Assembly: GCF_000717715.1 (NCBI RefSeq)
Contig: NZ_JOAI01000034.1
Coordinates: 32,446 to 96,445 of the forward strand
From: Streptomyces sp. NRRL B-24484
GTDB lineage: Bacteria; Actinomycetota; Actinomycetes; Streptomycetales; Streptomycetaceae
Length of the DNA stretch: 64,000 nucleotides
Reading direction: 5' to 3'
The notes beneath the pieces are model-generated. The model ran no database searches. It had not been told where the DNA came from and saw only the letters and a program-made list of their open reading frames with translations. Positions 8,516 through 16,757 of the stretch are shown here, in pieces. Position numbers and translations under genes: made by a program. Each line of letters opens with the position of its first letter. Position 1 is the stretch's first letter.

Positions 8516-8566
8516 CACGAGCGGCCGAACCCCCGGTCGTGCGGGCCGGTCGGCCGACCGCTCGTG
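8516..8566. terminator. possible bidirectional terminator
   Basis: CACGAGCGG (8516-8524) and CCGCTCGTG (8558-8566) are perfect 9-bp arms separated by a GC-rich 33-base segment. They lie between the convergent exporter and TPR genes. No T-run is present. Confidence 0.4.
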
Positions 8567-8725
8567 CGGCGCGGCCCCACCGAGTCCGGCTTGCCACCGG
8601 GCCCGGCAGGCCAAGCCCTCTGACCGCCGATCCCGGCAACAGTCCCGACAGCCCGCCGGCTCTCCGACGGGTGCCCGACACGTTCGACTGCCTGTACCGC
8701 CGAACCGGCCCCGGCCCCGCCGGTG

Positions 8726-10039
8726 TCAGGCGAACTTCGAGCTCGGGACCGGGCCGGCCGAGCGGACGCGGTCGCGCGGGCCGGTCAGCCAGCTGCTGCG
8801 CACCCGTGCGGCGAAGGCCGCGAGGAGGTCGTCGGGGTCGGCCGGGGTGGTGCCGTCGCCCTCGTCGGGCTCGGGCTCGGCGGCGCAGATCTCCTCCGCC
8901 AGTTCCTCGGCGGACCGGTCGTCGCCCGGGGTGCGCTCGGGCTCGCCCGAGTCGCCGATCCGCAGCGACGGTTCCCAGGGGGCGACCACGTGCTGCACCA
9001 GCAGGGTGGAGACGTCCGCCGAGACCGCCGGCGGGTCCGTCCAGCAGGTGGCGTGCTCGAACAGCACCTCGCCGTCGGCCCGGTCCCGCAGGGCGGCGGC
9101 CACCTCCGGCTCGCACGCGTTGAGGTCGTACGCCACCACCAGGGTGTCCGGGGTACCCGGCCGGTAGGGGGCGGCGGGCAGGCCGAGCAGGCGGGCGGCG
9201 GCGAGGCCGAGGGCCCGGCTGCCGCGGTCGGGCAGCAGCGCCACCGAGGCCGGGCGGCGGCCGGTCGCCTCCAGCACCACGGCGAGCCGGTCGAGGCCGC
9301 GGCGGCACGAGTCGAAGCCGTCCTGGTAGAAGGCCCAGCGGCCGGTCATGCCGGCGTCGAAGCCGTACGGCGAGAGGGTGGCCAGCAGGCCGCCGGTCAG
9401 GGTGTAGTGCCAGCCGCGCAGGTCCCGGCGGTCGGTCGGCGTGGCGTCGGCGGACCGGCGCAGCGTGCGGCGGGCGCGGTCCGCCGCCGGGCGCCAGGTG
9501 TCCGAGGGCTCGCCGAGCCCCGCGAGGACCCGGCCCGCGGCGTCGAGCCGACCGTCCATCAGGGCGTTGTGGACGAGCAGGTAGCGGCCGGGCCAGTCGG
9601 TCAGCAGGCCGTCGTGTTCGGTCAGCAGCTCGACGGCGGCCGCGTGCCGCTGCTCGTCCTCCAGGGCGACCGCGAGTTCCAGCAGGATCTGCTGCGGGTG
9701 GGTGCGCGTCTCGGGTGCGCGGCGGAACAGGCCGCCGCGGCGCGGCGCCAGCGCTCCCCGGAGTGCTTCGCGCAGGGCGGGCACGGCGAGGGCGGACACC
9801 CCGCGTTCGATGCAGGCGTACCCGTAGTCGTAGAGGGCGTCCGGCCGGTCCGGGTGCGCGGCGAGGGCGGCCGAGGCCTCGGCGAGGTCCTCGAAGCCGG
9901 CGCCTTCGGCGAGTCGGCGGACGAGCGGTGCGCAGTCGGCGGGCGCCAGCGAGTCGGCGGCGCGCCGGAGGGTGCGCATCGCGCCCTGCGGGTCACCCGA
10001 CTCGAACAGGTCGCTGGCCTCGGTCAGTTCGGTGGTCAT
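8726..10039 (-). CDS. tetratricopeptide-like repeat protein
   Basis: A 437-residue soluble protein whose first ~200 residues read as degenerate TPR helices (for example EASDLFESGDPQGAMRTLRRA, LELAVALEDEQRHAAAVELL, LLVHNALMDGRLDAAGRVL). The middle, with conserved-looking GWHYTLTGGLLATLSPYGFD, resembles a mixed alpha/beta domain I cannot name. The last ~75 residues are acidic and disordered-looking. GGAG eight bases upstream supports the ATG. No catalytic motif is seen. It is probably a protein-interaction factor; function unknown. Confidence 0.7.
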   Translation of the reverse strand: MTTELTEASDLFESGDPQGAMRTLRRAADSLAPADCAPLVRRLAEGAGFEDLAEASAALAAHPDRPDALYDYGYACIERGVSALAVPALREALRGALAPRRGGLFRRAPETRTHPQQILLELAVALEDEQRHAAAVELLTEHDGLLTDWPGRYLLVHNALMDGRLDAAGRVLAGLGEPSDTWRPAADRARRTLRRSADATPTDRRDLRGWHYTLTGGLLATLSPYGFDAGMTGRWAFYQDGFDSCRRGLDRLAVVLEATGRRPASVALLPDRGSRALGLAAARLLGLPAAPYRPGTPDTLVVAYDLNACEPEVAAALRDRADGEVLFEHATCWTDPPAVSADVSTLLVQHVVAPWEPSLRIGDSGEPERTPGDDRSAEELAEEICAAEPEPDEGDGTTPADPDDLLAAFAARVRSSWLTGPRDRVRSAGPVPSSKFA

Positions 10040-10335
10040 GCATCAGCTCCGGAGGAAACGGGCGGGCATCCGCGTCCCGCCGGGGTCACGGGGGAACGCG
10101 GACACGACGGCGCGCCGGGCACGGTGCCTCGCGCCCCACGGGGCGGCGGCACGGCGGCGCTCATCGGACGGGGCGGCAGCCGCCCTTCCGGTCGTGGTCG
10201 CACATGCGGCCGATCATGTCGGGCGCCGTCCTCCGGGGGCAATCGGTTTTCCGCCGCCTGCCCGGTGCCCGCCCGCTCTCGGCCCGTTCAGGCCGGCGTC
10301 GGCCCGGCGTCGGCCCGGTGGGGCATCCTGCCCGC

Positions 10336-10791
10336 ATGGATCTGCGCGCCGAGTTGTTGCCGCCGCCCGTGCCCGCGGAGCGTCTGGCCGAGCTGAGGGC
10401 GGCGGTCGACGTGATCGCCGATCTCGTCCTGACCTCCGGCCCGGCGGCCGCGCAGGCGGCGGTCGAGGCCTTCGGCAGGGAGACCGGGCACGGTTTCACC
10501 GTCGCCGACTTCGCCGCGTGCGAGGGCGGGCGCGGTGCGCAGGCGCTCGCGCTGGAGGCGGCCCGTCCGGCCCGCCCGGAGGTCCGGGGCACGAGCCGGG
10601 CGGAGACCGTCGAGCTGGTCCGGCGGGTGTGGGCCGCCGGACCTGATGCCGACTGGTACCTCCGGGTGCTGCGGGCGGCCCTGCCGCACCCGCGGCTGCT
10701 CGACCTGCTGTTCCAGTCCCCCGCCGGGCACGCGGCGGCTGCGGAGGACGTGGTGGACGAGGCACTGGCGTACCGGCCGATCGCGCTCTGA
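10336..10791 (+). CDS. hypothetical protein with Nif11-like N-terminal segment
   Basis: A 151-residue protein I do not recognise with confidence. It is rich in helices (LAELRAAVDVIADLVL, RAETVELVRRVWAAG) and ends AEDVVDEALAYRPIAL. The segment AAVEAFGRETGHGFTVADFAA loosely resembles Nif11-type leader or nitrogen-fixation-associated domains (AFxxxxxxxxGxxFTxxDL), but this is a weak likeness. There are no membrane segments. It is convergent with the citrate-synthase-like gene (17-base gap) and divergent from the TPR gene. Confidence 0.55.
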   Translation: MDLRAELLPPPVPAERLAELRAAVDVIADLVLTSGPAAAQAAVEAFGRETGHGFTVADFAACEGGRGAQALALEAARPARPEVRGTSRAETVELVRRVWAAGPDADWYLRVLRAALPHPRLLDLLFQSPAGHAAAAEDVVDEALAYRPIAL

Positions 10792-10808
10792 GACCGGCCG
10801 GCGGGCCG

Positions 10809-11792
10809 TCAGGCGGCGATCGGGACGGGGCGGCGGGTGCGTTTCTGGTCGAGGATGTGGGCGGACCAGTCGGCGGTGCGGCCGCAGATGGCCAGGGCGG
10901 TGAAGAGGTGGACGGGCACGTCGGCGGAGTCGAGCAGGACGGCGGCCCAGTACTCGGGGCCGGCGGTGCCGGTGGCGGGGGTGTCACCGACCTCGGCGAG
11001 GAGTTCGGCGGCGGCCGCCTCCAGGCGGGCCGCGGCCTCGTAGCGCGGGGCGGCCGCCCGCACCACGGCCGCGCGCAGGGCCCTGGCCCGTTGGGCGGCC
11101 GGTCCGGCGGCGGGGGCGGCGAAGAGCGGCCGTGCCTCCCCGCTCACCAGGGCGGCCCGGACCACCGCGCGGGCGTCCGCGCCGTGTTCGGCCTCGGCGA
11201 CCAGCCGGAGCACGGCCGCCGGGACGGTGCGGTGCCGCGGTCCGGCCATCGCGGCGACCGCGGTGGAGAGGCAGGTGGCGACGTCGGCACCGGTGGAGGC
11301 GATCAGCCGGGCCGTGGTGGTGGCGGTGTCGACGGGGTGGACGGCGACGGAGCACCAGTACGCGTCGACGGCGCGGACGTGCTGCGGTTCGGCGGTGCCG
11401 CGCCAGCGCAGCAGGAAGCGTTCGGCGGCGCTGCTGCCGGCCTCGATCGCCCAGTGGGGCACGGCGGGCAGGTGCAGGCCGCGGACGGACTGGGCGACGA
11501 AGGTGTGGGTGGCGATGGTGGCGCGTTCGAGGTCCTCCCGGGCCTGTTCGTCGCCGATGTCGTGCAGCGGGCCGAGTCCCCAGGCGGGGCCGAGGCCGGC
11601 GAGTGAGTTCTGGGTGTCCACCCGGACGTCGCCGTGGCGGACGGGCAGGGTGAGCGGCTCGCCCGGGCCGAGTCCGGGCCAGGGTCTGCCGTCGACGAGG
11701 ATCCCCCAGACCTCGTCGAAGGTGTGACGGCCGATCAGTTCGGTGAGGTCGGGCGCCGGGGCGGTGGGGTCGGGAGCGGTGAGGTCGGACAT
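10809..11792 (-). CDS. degenerate citrate-synthase-like protein
   Basis: A 327-residue member of the citrate synthase superfamily, shorter than the usual 370-430. The alignment register is clear from FDEVWGILVDG, the ADVATCLSTAVAAMAGP block and the C-terminal LFTALAICGRTADWSAHIL. Candidate catalytic positions H152 (AVHPVD), H187 (GPRHRT) and E280 (GPEYWAA) are kept. The GxGHRVY loop that binds oxaloacetate in authentic enzymes is replaced by an Ala/Pro-rich stretch (RPLFAAPAAGPAAQ, 221-234), and GPLHGG reads GPRHRT. It therefore probably uses a different acceptor or is non-catalytic. GAGGAG seven bases upstream supports the ATG. A hairpin separates it from the EamA gene, so it may have its own promoter. 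Confidence 0.8.
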   Translation of the reverse strand: MSDLTAPDPTAPAPDLTELIGRHTFDEVWGILVDGRPWPGLGPGEPLTLPVRHGDVRVDTQNSLAGLGPAWGLGPLHDIGDEQAREDLERATIATHTFVAQSVRGLHLPAVPHWAIEAGSSAAERFLLRWRGTAEPQHVRAVDAYWCSVAVHPVDTATTTARLIASTGADVATCLSTAVAAMAGPRHRTVPAAVLRLVAEAEHGADARAVVRAALVSGEARPLFAAPAAGPAAQRARALRAAVVRAAAPRYEAAARLEAAAAELLAEVGDTPATGTAGPEYWAAVLLDSADVPVHLFTALAICGRTADWSAHILDQKRTRRPVPIAA

Positions 11793-11845
11793 GGGGCGAC
11801 TCCTCGGTGCGGACCGGCTGCTTCGGTCCGGGTGGTGCGGTCCTG

Positions 11846-11870
11846 GTCGTGCAGGGTCGTGCAGGGTCGT
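11846..11870. repeat. 10-bp tandem direct repeat, ~2.5 copies
   Basis: GTCGTGCAGG occurs twice in tandem followed by GTCGT, inside a longer G/T-biased stretch (about 11825-11955) full of GTGGTGC and GTCGTGC variants. It lies upstream of the citrate-synthase-like gene, in its likely promoter or leader region. Confidence 0.6.
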
Positions 11871-12003
11871 TCCTGGCCGTGCGGTGGTGCAGTGGTGCGG
11901 CCGTGCGCTGGAGCGGTCGTGCGGTCGTGGCGGCGGGGGCCGGGTGGTGCGGACCCCGCGGACGCGGCCCCGCTGGCGGGTACCGCGTCCGGGGACGGCT
12001 GAC

Positions 12004-12049
12004 GGGCACCGCCCGCCGCGGGCCGCGAGGGCCGGCGGGGACGGTGCCC
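12004..12049 (-). terminator. stem-loop after the EamA gene
   Basis: GGGCACCG-CCCGCCG pairs with CGGCGGG-ga-CGGTGCCC, a 15-bp stem with a two-base bulge. It lies 22 bases past the EamA stop. It should end or weaken the decarboxylase-ligase-EamA transcript before the citrate-synthase-like gene. Confidence 0.65.
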
Positions 12050-12070
12050 GGGGTGGTGCTCCGGTACGGC

Positions 12071-13096
12071 TCAGCGGCCGACGCCCGCCGACTGTCCGGC
12101 CGGACTGCGCTCGGCCGGTGCGGACGCCGCGGCGGGTGTCGGGACGGCGGCCGGGGCAGGGGCCGCGGCCGCGGCCCGGCGCCGCAGGTAGAGGTTGTTG
12201 AGGACGAGGGCGGACGCGGTGAACAGCGCGCCGACCACCTGCATGCCGGCCGGGATCACCCCGGTCAGCGCGGAGATGGTGAAGGCGGTGATCGGGACGA
12301 CGTCCATGAACAGCACGCCGTTGAGCGGGCCCAGGTTGCGGTTGCCGATGTTCCAGGCGAGCACGCCGCCGAAGCCGGCGATCAGGCTCATGTAGGCGAG
12401 TTCGGGCAGGATCGTGACGACCGCGTGGCCGGTCGGCACCGCGACGGCGCCGGTGGCGAGCAGCACCGCGGTGATGACCACGGCGCTGCCGAGGCCGAGC
12501 ACGGTGGTGACGGTCGTGTACTTGATGGGCGACCAGCTCGGGAAGTAGGTCGCACCGGAGGTGTAGATCACCCAGCAGAGCGCGGCGAAGAGCAGCAGGG
12601 CGTCGGCGCCGAAGTTCTGCGGGGTGTTCACCAGCGAAGCCAGGTCGCCCTTGGTGACGACGAGGATCACGCCGACGAAGGACAGCGCGATGAAGGCGAA
12701 GGACCACTTGGGCGGCACGACCTTGCGCAGCACCCAGTTCACCAGGAAGCCCATCATCGGCATGGTGGCCATCATGATCGAGGCGATCAGCGCGCCCTGC
12801 TCGCCGATCAGGTCCTGGCCGAAGAAGACCAGGAACTGGAAGCCGGCGAATCCGGCGGTGCCGAAGAGCCAGGCGAGGCCGACCCGCTCGCCCTTGAGGC
12901 GCAGCCCGGCGGCGCCCTCCCGGGCGCGCAGGACGACCACGAAGATGAGGCCGGCGATCCCGTAGCGCAGGCAGGTGAAGGTGAAGGGGTCGATGTACTT
13001 CAGCGTCACGTCCATGAGGGGGAACATGGCCCCCCACGAGAGCGTGGCCGCGAGGCACAGCAGGACCCCTCGGGCGTACTTCTTCTGGTCGTTCAC
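12071..13096 (-). CDS. EamA (DMT) family transporter, putative exporter
   Basis: A 341-residue drug/metabolite transporter with two EamA repeats and about ten membrane helices (first repeat from GVLLCLAATLSWGAMFPLM, second from ADALLLFAALCWVIYTSGA). It ends in a ~40-residue Ala/Pro-rich cytoplasmic tail. Family members mostly export amino acids, nucleosides or metabolites. The GTG start is preceded closely by AGGAGAA. It is the third gene of a tight unit behind the decarboxylase and ligase, 52 bases after the ligase stop, so exporting their product is the natural inference. Confidence 0.85.
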   Translation of the reverse strand: MNDQKKYARGVLLCLAATLSWGAMFPLMDVTLKYIDPFTFTCLRYGIAGLIFVVVLRAREGAAGLRLKGERVGLAWLFGTAGFAGFQFLVFFGQDLIGEQGALIASIMMATMPMMGFLVNWVLRKVVPPKWSFAFIALSFVGVILVVTKGDLASLVNTPQNFGADALLLFAALCWVIYTSGATYFPSWSPIKYTTVTTVLGLGSAVVITAVLLATGAVAVPTGHAVVTILPELAYMSLIAGFGGVLAWNIGNRNLGPLNGVLFMDVVPITAFTISALTGVIPAGMQVVGALFTASALVLNNLYLRRRAAAAAPAPAAVPTPAAASAPAERSPAGQSAGVGR

Positions 13097-13148
13097 AGTT
13101 CTCCTGTCAGGGAGTCGGGGTGAGGTGGGGCGGCACGCAGGACGGCGG

Positions 13149-14762
13149 TCATGCCGTCGTCAGCTCCATGCGGTCGGCCTCCGAGGCCGCGTTCTCCTGC
13201 CCGATCAGGTCGAGGACGGTCGACAGCAGCTGCGCGGTGCGCACCTTGCCGGTCGGGCTGTACGGGATCTCGGGGACGGTCACGACGCGCGCGGGCAGCT
13301 GGGGTGCGCGGCGCAGGCACGCGGCGAGGACGGCACGGGAGCCGCTCGCCTCGCGCTCGGGGGAGATGGGGGCGAAGGCCGCGACCAGCGTCGGGCCCTC
13401 GTCGGGGAGGTCGACCTTGAGGACGGCGGTCTCCCGGACGCACGGGAGGCCGGTGAGCTCGTCCTCCAGGGCGAAGATGTTGACGTCCAGCGGGTGCCGG
13501 CCCTCGGCCTTGGTGACGCCGTCGTTGCGGGCGCTGAGCTCGATCCGGCCGCCCTCGTCCATGACGCCGCTGTCGCCGGTGAGCAGGTACTTCTGGGTGC
13601 GGCCGGCGTGCTCGATCATCAGGAACTCGGGCTCGGCGGAGGCGTAGCTGTCCATCAGCTGGTAGCTGGCGATGGCGATCCGGCCGAGCTGCCCCTTCGG
13701 CACCGGGCGGTGCTCCGGGTCGAGGACGAGGATGGTGCTGCCGGGCATCGGACGGCCGGAGCGGGCCGGGGCGACGTGCAGCTCCTCGGGGCCGATCATG
13801 GTGTTGAGGCCGGTCTCGGTGGTGCCGTAGTACAGGTGCAGGACGGGGCCGAGGCGGTCCCAGGTCTGGTTGATGACCCAGCGGTTGAGGTGGCGGCCGC
13901 CGGAGAGCAGGAAGCGCAGCCGGGAGGTCTTGTGCAGGTGCTCGGAGGCCGGGTGCGAGATCAGCCGGTTGAGCACCGGGGGCACCATGAGGGTCGTGGA
14001 GACGCCCTCGGCGACGATGAGCTCGGCCATCTTCTCGGCGTCCTCGTACGGGCTGAGCACGACCGAGCCGCCGAGCGAGAGGAAGATCCGGGCCCAGCCG
14101 GGGCCGGAGGAGTGGTAGAGCGGGACGGTGACCATGTGGACGTCGTCCTCGTCGAAGGAGTACTGGTCCACCAGGTCGGAGAGCCGGCGGGCCTCGAACG
14201 AGGAGTTGCGGATCACCAGCTTCGGGATGCCGCTGGTGCCGGAGGTGAAGGAGAAGGCGGTGAACGGCTGCTCGACGGGTGTGGTCGGGGCCGGCTCGAA
14301 GGCGGCGAGCGCCTGGAAGCAGACGGCGCCGGGCGCGGCCGGGCCGGTGTCGTAGTCGTCCGTCTCCGGGCCGGCCAGGTGGATGCTCAGGACGTCGCGC
14401 GCGCCCGGCCAGCCGGACCGCTCCAGCAGCGGGCGGCGCAGCGGGGTGCTGATGAGCACGGTCGGCTGCAGCTGCTCCAGGGCGCCGGCGGTGGCCTCGG
14501 GGGTGGTCGTGTAGTCGAGGCCTATGCAGGGCACGCCGAGGGTGGCGCAGGCGGCCATCACGACCACCAGCTCCCAGCTGTTGCAGGACATGAAGGCGGC
14601 GCGGGCGGGGCGCTCGGCGGGCAGGTGGTGGGCCAGGCCGGTGGCCACCCGGGCGACCTGCTCGGCGAGTTCGGTCCAGGTGAGGCGGAAGTCGCGGTCC
14701 ACCACGGCCACGTGGTCGGGGCGCCGCGCGGCGTGCTTGCGGATGTCGTCGAGCTTGATCAT
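13149..14762 (-). CDS. AMP-forming carboxylic acid ligase (ANL superfamily)
   Basis: A 537-residue adenylate-forming enzyme. The P-loop TSGTSGIPK lies at 173-181, the A5 region reads YYGTTETG, the TGD aspartate is in LLTGDSGVMDEGGRI, and the hinge is SARNDGVTKAEG. The catalytic lysine K506 sits in YSPTGKVRTAQL. It activates a carboxylic acid as acyl-AMP, ending in a CoA thioester or an amide; no carrier protein or NRPS domain is attached. Only three bases separate it from the decarboxylase stop, so both come from one message. The substrate is unknown. A plausible scheme is joining an acid to the amine made by the decarboxylase (inference). Confidence 0.88.
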   Translation of the reverse strand: MIKLDDIRKHAARRPDHVAVVDRDFRLTWTELAEQVARVATGLAHHLPAERPARAAFMSCNSWELVVVMAACATLGVPCIGLDYTTTPEATAGALEQLQPTVLISTPLRRPLLERSGWPGARDVLSIHLAGPETDDYDTGPAAPGAVCFQALAAFEPAPTTPVEQPFTAFSFTSGTSGIPKLVIRNSSFEARRLSDLVDQYSFDEDDVHMVTVPLYHSSGPGWARIFLSLGGSVVLSPYEDAEKMAELIVAEGVSTTLMVPPVLNRLISHPASEHLHKTSRLRFLLSGGRHLNRWVINQTWDRLGPVLHLYYGTTETGLNTMIGPEELHVAPARSGRPMPGSTILVLDPEHRPVPKGQLGRIAIASYQLMDSYASAEPEFLMIEHAGRTQKYLLTGDSGVMDEGGRIELSARNDGVTKAEGRHPLDVNIFALEDELTGLPCVRETAVLKVDLPDEGPTLVAAFAPISPEREASGSRAVLAACLRRAPQLPARVVTVPEIPYSPTGKVRTAQLLSTVLDLIGQENAASEADRMELTTA

Positions 14763-14765
14763 GCG

Positions 14766-16310
14766 TTACTCCGATGCTGCGGTGGTGGCGGATGCCGTCT
14801 CGGGGGCCGGGGCGGCGGCGGGTTGCGGCTGGTAGAGCGTGTAGATCTCGCTGCCGCTGGCGCGCAGCGCCCGGATCTCGGCGCGGGTCGCGTCGCAGAG
14901 CTTCTCGCCGGGCACGGTGATCGGGATGCCGGGCGGGTAGGCGATGATGAAGTGGTCGGCGCTGTCCTCGTGGAGGGCGGCCGAGGTGGTGCGGTAGGTG
15001 CGCTGGATGACCCGCAGCGCCTCCAGCAGCCGCAGCAGGGTGCCCTCGTCGACCCCGATGTGGACGTGGAAGAGGACGGCGCCGCCGCTCTCCCGGGCCA
15101 CGTACAGGGCGTACTCGTCGAAGAGGATGCGGCGGAAGTCGGCGGCGGTGATGCCGAGGGCCCGGATGTCGACCAGGACGCGGGTCGGGTCGTCGGAGAC
15201 GAGCATCGCCGGGTCGGTGAGGTGGCCCTCGGGGCCGAGGGTGCGGTAGGCGGAGAGCCGGGGGTCGGTGGCTATCTCGGTCCGCAGCGTGCGGGCGAGC
15301 ATCAGCGACCGGTCCAGCAGCGCCTCGCCCTCGTGCTCGGCCTGCAGCCGGGCGAGGTCGAGGCTGGCCAGCACGGGGAAGCTCGGTGAGGTGGTGTGGT
15401 GCTGGAAGAGCGCCTGAGCGGTGCGCTCCTGCGCCTCCCGATCGCCCACGAGGTGCAGGTACGAGCCCTGCCGCAGCGCGGACATCGACTTGTGCGCGGA
15501 GTGCGTGACGGCGACCGTCATGGGCAGTGACGGGTTCTCGGCCCGCAGCTGCTCGACGGCGGCGAGCGCGGTGAGCGGCCGCAGGTGCGGGTGGAAGCGG
15601 TGGATGGCGCCCCACGCCTCGTCGACCAGGACGTTGACGGTCGGGTGGATCCGGGACATCTCGCCGAGCAGCGTCGGCAGGTCGTAGCGGACGCCGTCGT
15701 AGGAGACGGCGGAGAGCACGACGGTGTCGAAGGGGCGGCCCTCGGCGGCGGCCTCGGCGAAGCTGCGCAGCAGCAGCGGCAGGTCGGCGAAGGTGCGCGG
15801 GCAGGTGTCGCAGCAGCGCCGCATGGGGGCGTACTCGACGTCCACGGTGAGCGAGCCGAGGGCGAAGTGCACGGACTGGTGGCAGCTGCGGTCCGCGAGC
15901 ACCCGGCCGCCGGGGCGGGTGAGCGCGGCGAGCGCGACCCGGTTGGCGGTCGAGGTGCCGGCGGAGAGGAAGAGCGTGGTGTCGGCGCCGAAGGTCCGGG
16001 CGGCGAGCCGCTGGGCCTCGCGCAGGGGCCCGTGCGGGCGGAAGAACGAGTCGAGCATGGTGCCGCTGTAGGACACGTCGGCGGCCAGCTGCGCCTGCCC
16101 GAACAGGGCCTCGTACACGGCCTTGGTCCGGGAGTTGAGGATGGACCGGCCGTGCGAGAGCGGCAGGGCGTGGAAGGACGCGATGTCACGTCTGGCCACG
16201 CGCAGGACGGCATCGGCGAGCGGGGTGGCGCTCGGCTCCGGGGGGCCGAGCTCCGACGCGGCCTGCGGGACGGCTTCCGGCCCGAGGGCGGTGCTGCTGG
16301 CTGGGGTCAT
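14766..16310 (-). CDS. PLP-dependent Orn/Lys/Arg decarboxylase-fold enzyme
   Basis: A 514-residue fold-type I PLP enzyme of the Orn/Lys/Arg decarboxylase major-domain family, of the short Gram-positive type. Visible elements are SAGTSTANRVAL (phosphate site), H144 in SCHQSVHFAL (ring stacking), D230 in LVDEAWG, and the Schiff-base lysine K274 in THSAHKSMSALRQGS. The C-terminal domain contains DHFIIAYPPGIPITVPGE. It would make agmatine, cadaverine or putrescine, or act on a related substrate. An odd cysteine cluster (C166, C167, C170) follows the stacking histidine. I chose the ATG at 16310 with GGAG nine bases upstream; the frame opens further to 16412. First gene of the operon. Confidence 0.87.
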   Translation of the reverse strand: MTPASSTALGPEAVPQAASELGPPEPSATPLADAVLRVARRDIASFHALPLSHGRSILNSRTKAVYEALFGQAQLAADVSYSGTMLDSFFRPHGPLREAQRLAARTFGADTTLFLSAGTSTANRVALAALTRPGGRVLADRSCHQSVHFALGSLTVDVEYAPMRRCCDTCPRTFADLPLLLRSFAEAAAEGRPFDTVVLSAVSYDGVRYDLPTLLGEMSRIHPTVNVLVDEAWGAIHRFHPHLRPLTALAAVEQLRAENPSLPMTVAVTHSAHKSMSALRQGSYLHLVGDREAQERTAQALFQHHTTSPSFPVLASLDLARLQAEHEGEALLDRSLMLARTLRTEIATDPRLSAYRTLGPEGHLTDPAMLVSDDPTRVLVDIRALGITAADFRRILFDEYALYVARESGGAVLFHVHIGVDEGTLLRLLEALRVIQRTYRTTSAALHEDSADHFIIAYPPGIPITVPGEKLCDATRAEIRALRASGSEIYTLYQPQPAAAPAPETASATTAASE

Positions 16311-16757
16311 GGGTGTGCACTCCAGAGGGGTATCGGAGCACCCGGGAGAGGGCGTGGGCTGAGTGCCTCGCCCTCCATGAAATAAAACCTTCGCGCCGGT
16401 ATCAAATCTCATCGGGAATTGTGATGACTCGGCGGACTTCCCGCAAGGCGCGCCGGACCGGCGCGCGGTGTACGCATGGGGCGCCAGTGCCCGCCAGAGG
16501 CAGCCGCGGCGGATCCGCGCGCACCCACCGCCGATTCACGCACGTCGCAGCACGGGAACGCGCGCAACCCGGACCGGATCGCCGCCATCGACGCCGCCCG
16601 ACCGGCCTCGTTCCGGCACGGAGGAGTTGACGGACCGCCAATGGTTCGCACTGGAAGTACGATGATCTGCCGAAACGGCGAGGTGGGTGGAGTTCCGCTT
16701 CACCAGGACCGACCGTTCAGTCTGATTCGGACGGGAGCGCCGACCGGAGCCGAGTCG
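16311..16757. other. 447-base intergenic region upstream of the decarboxylase operon
   Basis: No gene is supported here. It should hold the end of the HEAT-like transcript and the promoter of the decarboxylase operon. An AT-richer island (about 16378-16432) reads TTGATA ... TTTATTTCAT on the minus strand and could supply promoter elements. The likely leader contains GAGGGCG/CGCCCTC arms (16348-16354 and 16369-16375). A perfect GCGCGCCGG-a-CCGGCGCGC palindrome lies at 16448-16466 and may be a terminator for the upstream gene. Confidence 0.4.

Noticed and set aside
12975-15389. Long plus-strand frame across the ligase and decarboxylase genes
   Set aside because: It is antisense to two clear enzymes and reads as low-complexity Gly/Val/Ala; open only because of GC bias.
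10809-16310. NIS-type siderophore pathway (citrate plus diamine)
   Set aside because: No IucA/IucC synthetase, no lysine/ornithine N-monooxygenase and no acyltransferase are present, and the citrate-synthase relative lacks the oxaloacetate loop.
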